From Bacteroidales bacterium (GTDB lineage Bacteria > Bacteroidota > Bacteroidia > Bacteroidales > WCHB1-69), in assembly GCA_017618435.1 (NCBI GenBank), contig JAFZUH010000339.1, positions 1 to 9,137 of the forward strand: 9,137 nucleotides of DNA, written 5' to 3'. The translations under genes and the position numbers were made by a program. Under the pieces are notes generated by a model. The model was given only the letters and a program-made list of their open reading frames with translations. It ran no database searches and was not told the origin of the DNA. This document shows, in pieces, positions 7,291 to 9,137 of this stretch. The number at the start of each line of letters is the position of its first letter. Within the stretch, counting starts at the first letter, position 1.

Positions 7291-7298
7291 CAAAATTA
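7291..7298 (-). promoter_or_regulatory. Bacteroidota -7 box of the 257-aa gene
   Basis: Minus strand TAATTTTG, an exact TAnnTTTG match that directly abuts the HTH gene stop codon. It leaves a leader of about 50-55 nt, longer than for neighbouring genes. The leader start contains CACTA-CATGAAA-TAGTG (7290-7274), a 5-bp inverted repeat that could be an operator or a small hairpin. Confidence 0.5.
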
Positions 7299-7559
7299 TC
7301 ATCTTTTTTTACCTCTTTGCATGACAATATTGTCAGGTGTCAATATTGTCGTATCTGACAACAATTCGGAATAGAAGCGAAACATATCTACCTCTAAGGC
7401 CAAACAGACAAGCATGAGTTTTTGAGTATCAATAGATGATTGTTTAAAGATTCGTTGCAAAGTACGTTCTGAAACACCTATACGCTCGGCTAACCAAGCA
7501 TTTGTATGTCCTTGTTTACGCAACTCTGCACAAATGAGACTACCTATTTGTATCTGCAT
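7299..7559 (-). CDS. Small helix-turn-helix DNA-binding protein
   Basis: 86 residues. The opening IGSLICAELRKQGHTNAWLAERIGVSERTLQRIFKQ (5-40) is a clear Cro/XRE-like HTH: WLAERIGVSERTLQRIF is helix 2-turn-helix 3. It is followed by SIDTQKLMLVCLALEVDMFRFYSELL (41-67), the packing helices typical of this short Bacteroidota family. The protein is probably a dimeric cytosolic repressor or modulator. Its target is unknown; the adjacent inverted repeat at 7274-7290 is one candidate. No toxin partner is seen, so a toxin-antitoxin pair is not supported. It lies 60 bp downstream of the RNA terminator on the same strand and has no recognisable -7 box of its own, so read-through could contribute to expression. 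Confidence 0.85.
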   Translation of the reverse strand: MQIQIGSLICAELRKQGHTNAWLAERIGVSERTLQRIFKQSSIDTQKLMLVCLALEVDMFRFYSELLSDTTILTPDNIVMQRGKKR

Positions 7560-7618
7560 AGTGGTTGCTATTTACGCACTTGCTACCGATTCCTCATATA
7601 TCTTTAACGGCCACAAAC

Positions 7619-7638
7619 AAAAAAGGCGAGCAATCTCG
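7619..7638 (-). terminator. Rho-independent terminator of the RNA candidate
   Basis: Minus strand CGAG-ATTG-CTCG, then CC and a run of six T (7624-7619). The stem is short but GC-rich, and the T-run follows immediately. No plus-strand equivalent exists, which fixes the strand of the RNA. Confidence 0.6.
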
Positions 7639-7829
7639 TCTCCACACTGCGGCCGTCGAAAATACCTTAGAGAATAGACAAAATGCTCGCTTTTGATACG
7701 AGCATTTGCATTTGTCGTTCTCTAATTTTGACCTATTGAAGTTTTCGACGTTTCAGTGTGGTCGGAACAAATAGCAAACGCTATGTTATCAATTTTATAT
7801 TTTTATCAAATATTGTTTTCGATAATTGT
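7619..7829 (-). ncRNA. Long-hairpin small RNA, 6S-like candidate
   Basis: The core (7761 to 7642) folds into one long hairpin that I paired by hand: 7754-7761 with 7642-7649 (8 bp), 7742-7750 with 7654-7662 (9 bp), 7718-7725 with 7667-7674 (8 bp), 7711-7716 with 7677-7682 (6 bp) and 7699-7705 with 7683-7689 (7 bp, 9-nt loop). That is 38 perfect pairs. A closing stem, an asymmetric central bubble (16 nt on the 5' side, 4 nt on the 3' side) and an apical stem is the architecture of 6S RNA, which binds and sequesters housekeeping RNA polymerase. The bubble edge holds CAAAATTA, complementary to a -7 promoter element. The 5' end is inferred from the -7 box at 7842-7835; a shorter transcript beginning near 7765 is also possible. 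A total of ~210 nt would fit 6S. Alternatives are another regulatory RNA or a palindromic repeat element. Confidence 0.55.
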
Positions 7830-7834
7830 TGGTG

Positions 7835-7842
7835 CAAAGATA
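7835..7842 (-). promoter_or_regulatory. Bacteroidota -7 box upstream of the RNA candidate
   Basis: Minus strand TATCTTTG, an exact TAnnTTTG match. A TTG lies at 7861-7859, but with a 16-bp spacer that is shorter than the usual 19-21. No protein gene follows within 270 nt, so a non-coding transcript is the natural product. Confidence 0.5.
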
Positions 7843-8215
7843 CCACAAAAAGTAATATCAATAGAAAAAAGGGAAGCAACTATTGCTACAAATGTATTTT
7901 TTTTCACACCTGCACATATATGTTTTTCAACATAAGGCAGAAATTGTGCTTTAAGATATCCAAAGTTGATACAATAAACATCTTTATAGTAGCCAAAATA
8001 ACAAATATCCATAAAAAATATAGTTTGTTCTGCTTAAATACTTATTCTTTACAATGTTATTCCATAAAGAATTGTTTTTGTTACTCTATTTCCCCTATGG
8101 ATGAGTTCTTCTTCGGTAGGCATGTAGGCCACATAGTAACATACAATTAATTACTTCCGTGCATTTCCTCCGTTATACTTCCGTCCTCATACGACCTTGT
8201 TGAAAAATACATTTT
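7843..8215. other. AT-rich gene-free stretch
   Basis: I see no supported gene here. Open frames on both strands (7758-8150 plus, 7806-8012 minus) are rich in Lys, Asn, Ile, Phe and Cys, match no family, and the minus one would contain the RNA promoter box. An inverted repeat ATTCTTTA/TAAAGAAT (8044-8051 and 8065-8072, 13-nt loop) and a degenerate 9-mer repeat (8152-8184) are the only structures noted. It may hold the 3' untranslated region of prsW. Confidence 0.5.
8152..8184. repeat. Degenerate short tandem repeat after prsW
   Basis: TACTTCCGT (8152-8160), TTCCTCCGT (8165-8173) and TACTTCCGT (8176-8184): two identical 9-mers and one variant, spaced 13 and 11 bp, starting about 30 bp downstream of the prsW stop. 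They may be binding sites or chance. Confidence 0.35.
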
Positions 8216-8953
8216 TTACTTGTTTGCGTTGCGATGTTGTTCGGCAGACTTTTCTTGCAAGGCTCTCACTCTCCTAACGCCCCATTTCCACATTTTTATG
8301 TCAAAATACACAAACAAAACAAGAAGGACTTCTACCAGCCAATCTGCATGGGCATTTGTCATCGTATCAGAAACAAACAACAAGGTGTCGAAACTGCCGT
8401 GCAACAACATTGGAACAAAGAATGCCAAAAACAAATTTTTAAACCTACTTTGAGGTTCAAATTTGGCAAGAGCAAAATAATAACCCATCAACACTGCGAA
8501 CAAAAAATGTGCAGGCACAGAAAGTATTGCCCGTATTAGGCTTGTATGTACCGCTGCAATAAAAGTTTCTGCCTGAAACACATATAAAATATTCTCCACA
8601 CATGCAAACCCCAAAGACAAAAACGTTGCATAAACAATGCCATCAAAATATTCATTAAAATCCTTGCTTTTCCATACTGCCCAATAGAGAAAAATCAGTT
8701 TGCACAATTCTTCACTGCCACCGGCAACAACATAGCCATTAAAAAGTTCGACAGAAACAACATTTCCGCCATACTTCACCATTAAATATTGCTCAAGCAA
8801 AACAGCAGGCACCACCGAAAAGCAACCGAAAAGAAACGCTTTGGCAAGCATTCGTACAGGTTCTTTTTCAAACTTATCTTTACTGTAAATAAATATCGAA
8901 AGCACTATCACGGGCAATACCGCCAAACATAAAAGAATCAAATCACTTTTCAT
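8216..8953 (-). CDS. prsW: PrsW-family intramembrane protease
   Basis: 245 residues and about seven to eight hydrophobic segments, an integral inner-membrane protein. It carries the family motifs in order: YSKDKFEKEP after TM1 (23-32), GGSEELCKL with the paired glutamates Glu81-Glu82 and Lys85, DGIVYATFLSLGFACVENILY with Asp104 and Glu120-Asn121, VPAHFLFAVLMG with His149, and LLHGSFDTLL with His185 and Asp189. PrsW in Bacillus cleaves the anti-sigma factor RsiW. No anti-sigma factor or sigma gene is visible here, so the substrate is unknown. The C-terminal ~25 residues are basic and cytosolic in character. It begins 40 bp after the transporter stop with no promoter box between, so it is probably the second gene of a transporter-prsW transcript. 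Confidence 0.9.
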   Translation of the reverse strand: MKSDLILLCLAVLPVIVLSIFIYSKDKFEKEPVRMLAKAFLFGCFSVVPAVLLEQYLMVKYGGNVVSVELFNGYVVAGGSEELCKLIFLYWAVWKSKDFNEYFDGIVYATFLSLGFACVENILYVFQAETFIAAVHTSLIRAILSVPAHFLFAVLMGYYFALAKFEPQSRFKNLFLAFFVPMLLHGSFDTLLFVSDTMTNAHADWLVEVLLVLFVYFDIKMWKWGVRRVRALQEKSAEQHRNANK

Positions 8954-8993
8954 CGTACCAATTTTATTACACCATCGTCAAGGCAATCATCTT

Positions 8994-9137
8994 CTATCGA
9001 TTTTTCCGCCAAATCTGATAACCATTGAACAGATTTTGACAAATAATATATATCGCAGGAACAATTGAAGACAACGGATTCAAAAATGTTTGAGCCATCC
9101 AAATGGCTAAAATGGTGTTTTTCTGCCCTATCGCCTG
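8994..9137 (-). CDS. BASS/SBF-type transporter, C-terminal end (gene continues past right edge)
   Basis: The last 47 codons and a TAG stop of a gene whose start lies beyond the window. The peptide QAIGQKNTILAIWMAQ, then LNPLSSIVPAIYIICQN and a short basic tail RKNR, resembles the final helix pair of bile acid:sodium symporter (BASS/SBF) family proteins, where GxQNT-like and P-rich segments line the core. Such proteins move organic anions with Na+ across the inner membrane; this member's substrate is unknown. Unlike the fragment at 4038-4259 it keeps the Trp and Tyr expected of the family and a stop in the right place, so it is probably the functional copy. prsW follows 40 bp downstream. Confidence 0.7.
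   Translation of the reverse strand, partial: QAIGQKNTILAIWMAQTFLNPLSSIVPAIYIICQNLFNGYQIWRKNR
8994..9137. repeat. Direct repeat, right copy (transporter 3' end)
   Basis: Partner of 4048-4190, same orientation, about 90% identical by hand alignment. The match runs to the last base of the window, so the full repeat length is unknown. Confidence 0.9.

Noticed and set aside
7299..7559. Antitoxin of a toxin-antitoxin pair
   Set aside because: The HTH protein is of antitoxin-like size, but the neighbours are a structured RNA and an exported membrane protein. No small toxin frame is adjacent.
7642..7761. MITE or integron attC-like palindrome
   Set aside because: The ends are inverted repeats, but no target-site duplication flanks them and no attC core sites were seen. 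An adjacent same-strand terminator and promoter box favour an RNA gene.
7806..8012. 68-codon open frame on the minus strand
   Set aside because: Not recognised, and the exact -7 box TATCTTTG lies inside it. A noncoding reading explains the stretch better.
7758..8150. 130-codon open frame on the plus strand
   Set aside because: Composition is dominated by Lys, Asn, Ile, Phe, Cys and Tyr, as expected for chance frames in AT-rich DNA. It matches no family and overlaps the RNA candidate's 5' region.
8150..8215. Possible 16S rRNA 3'-end fragment (CAACAAGGTCG, GGAGG-like bases on the minus strand)
   Set aside because: Only short word matches. The order and spacing of conserved 16S tail sequence is not present.
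4260..8953. Composite transposon or genomic island
   Set aside because: No transposase, integrase or terminal insertion sequences are present. The flanking repeats are transporter coding sequence, so a mobile-element call is not supported.

Overview
The window looks like a chromosomal segment from a member of the Bacteroidota, most likely Bacteroidales. Reasons: it is AT-rich; six sites match the Bacteroidota-type -7 element TAnnTTTG exactly, five of them just upstream of genes and one upstream of a candidate RNA; and several proteins are of types common in this phylum (a DUF4476 secreted protein, an 'IGSLI...ELR' small HTH protein, a lipoprotein-anchored nucleoside hydrolase, a PrsW-family membrane protease). 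The species cannot be named from sequence alone.

Layout. Positions 1-1755 (minus) hold most of dxs, cut by the left edge. It diverges from a secreted alpha/beta-hydrolase (1906-2832, plus), the only plus-strand gene. That gene converges on a nucleoside-hydrolase-like lipoprotein (2914-3957, minus). Next, all on the minus strand and listed right to left in transcription order: the 3' end of a BASS/SBF-type transporter gene entering from the right edge (8994-9137), prsW (8216-8953), a gene-poor stretch, a long-hairpin RNA candidate with its own promoter-like box and terminator (about 7829-7619), a small HTH regulator (7299-7559), a secreted or membrane protein of unknown function (6458-7231), a secreted permuted papain-like (YiiX/C92) enzyme (5757-6395), a DUF4476 secreted protein (4812-5621) and a stand-alone EVE/PUA-like domain protein (4260-4775).

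The most notable large-scale structure is a direct repeat. The last ~144 bp of the transporter gene at 8994-9137 recur at 4048-4190 with about 90% identity by hand alignment. The left copy is a decayed C-terminal fragment. It has no N-terminal part, has lost the original stop frame through a 1-bp deletion, and carries W-to-G and Y-to-D changes. It begins directly after the stop codon of the EVE-like gene. The 4.9-kb block from the EVE-like gene to prsW is therefore bracketed by same-orientation repeats.

The most notable small-scale structure is the 120-nt imperfect hairpin at 7642-7761. It has a closing stem, an asymmetric 16 x 4 central bubble and an apical stem, as 6S RNA does. Its bubble edge carries CAAAATTA, the complement of a TAnnTTTG promoter element, on the strand that would act as template in a 6S-type promoter mimic. 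This is a 6S-like candidate and not a proven one.

Functionally, dxs is core isoprenoid metabolism. Most of the rest is envelope or export related: at least four proteins with signal peptides, one lipoprotein and two integral membrane proteins. No transposase, integrase, CRISPR array, tRNA or rRNA was seen.
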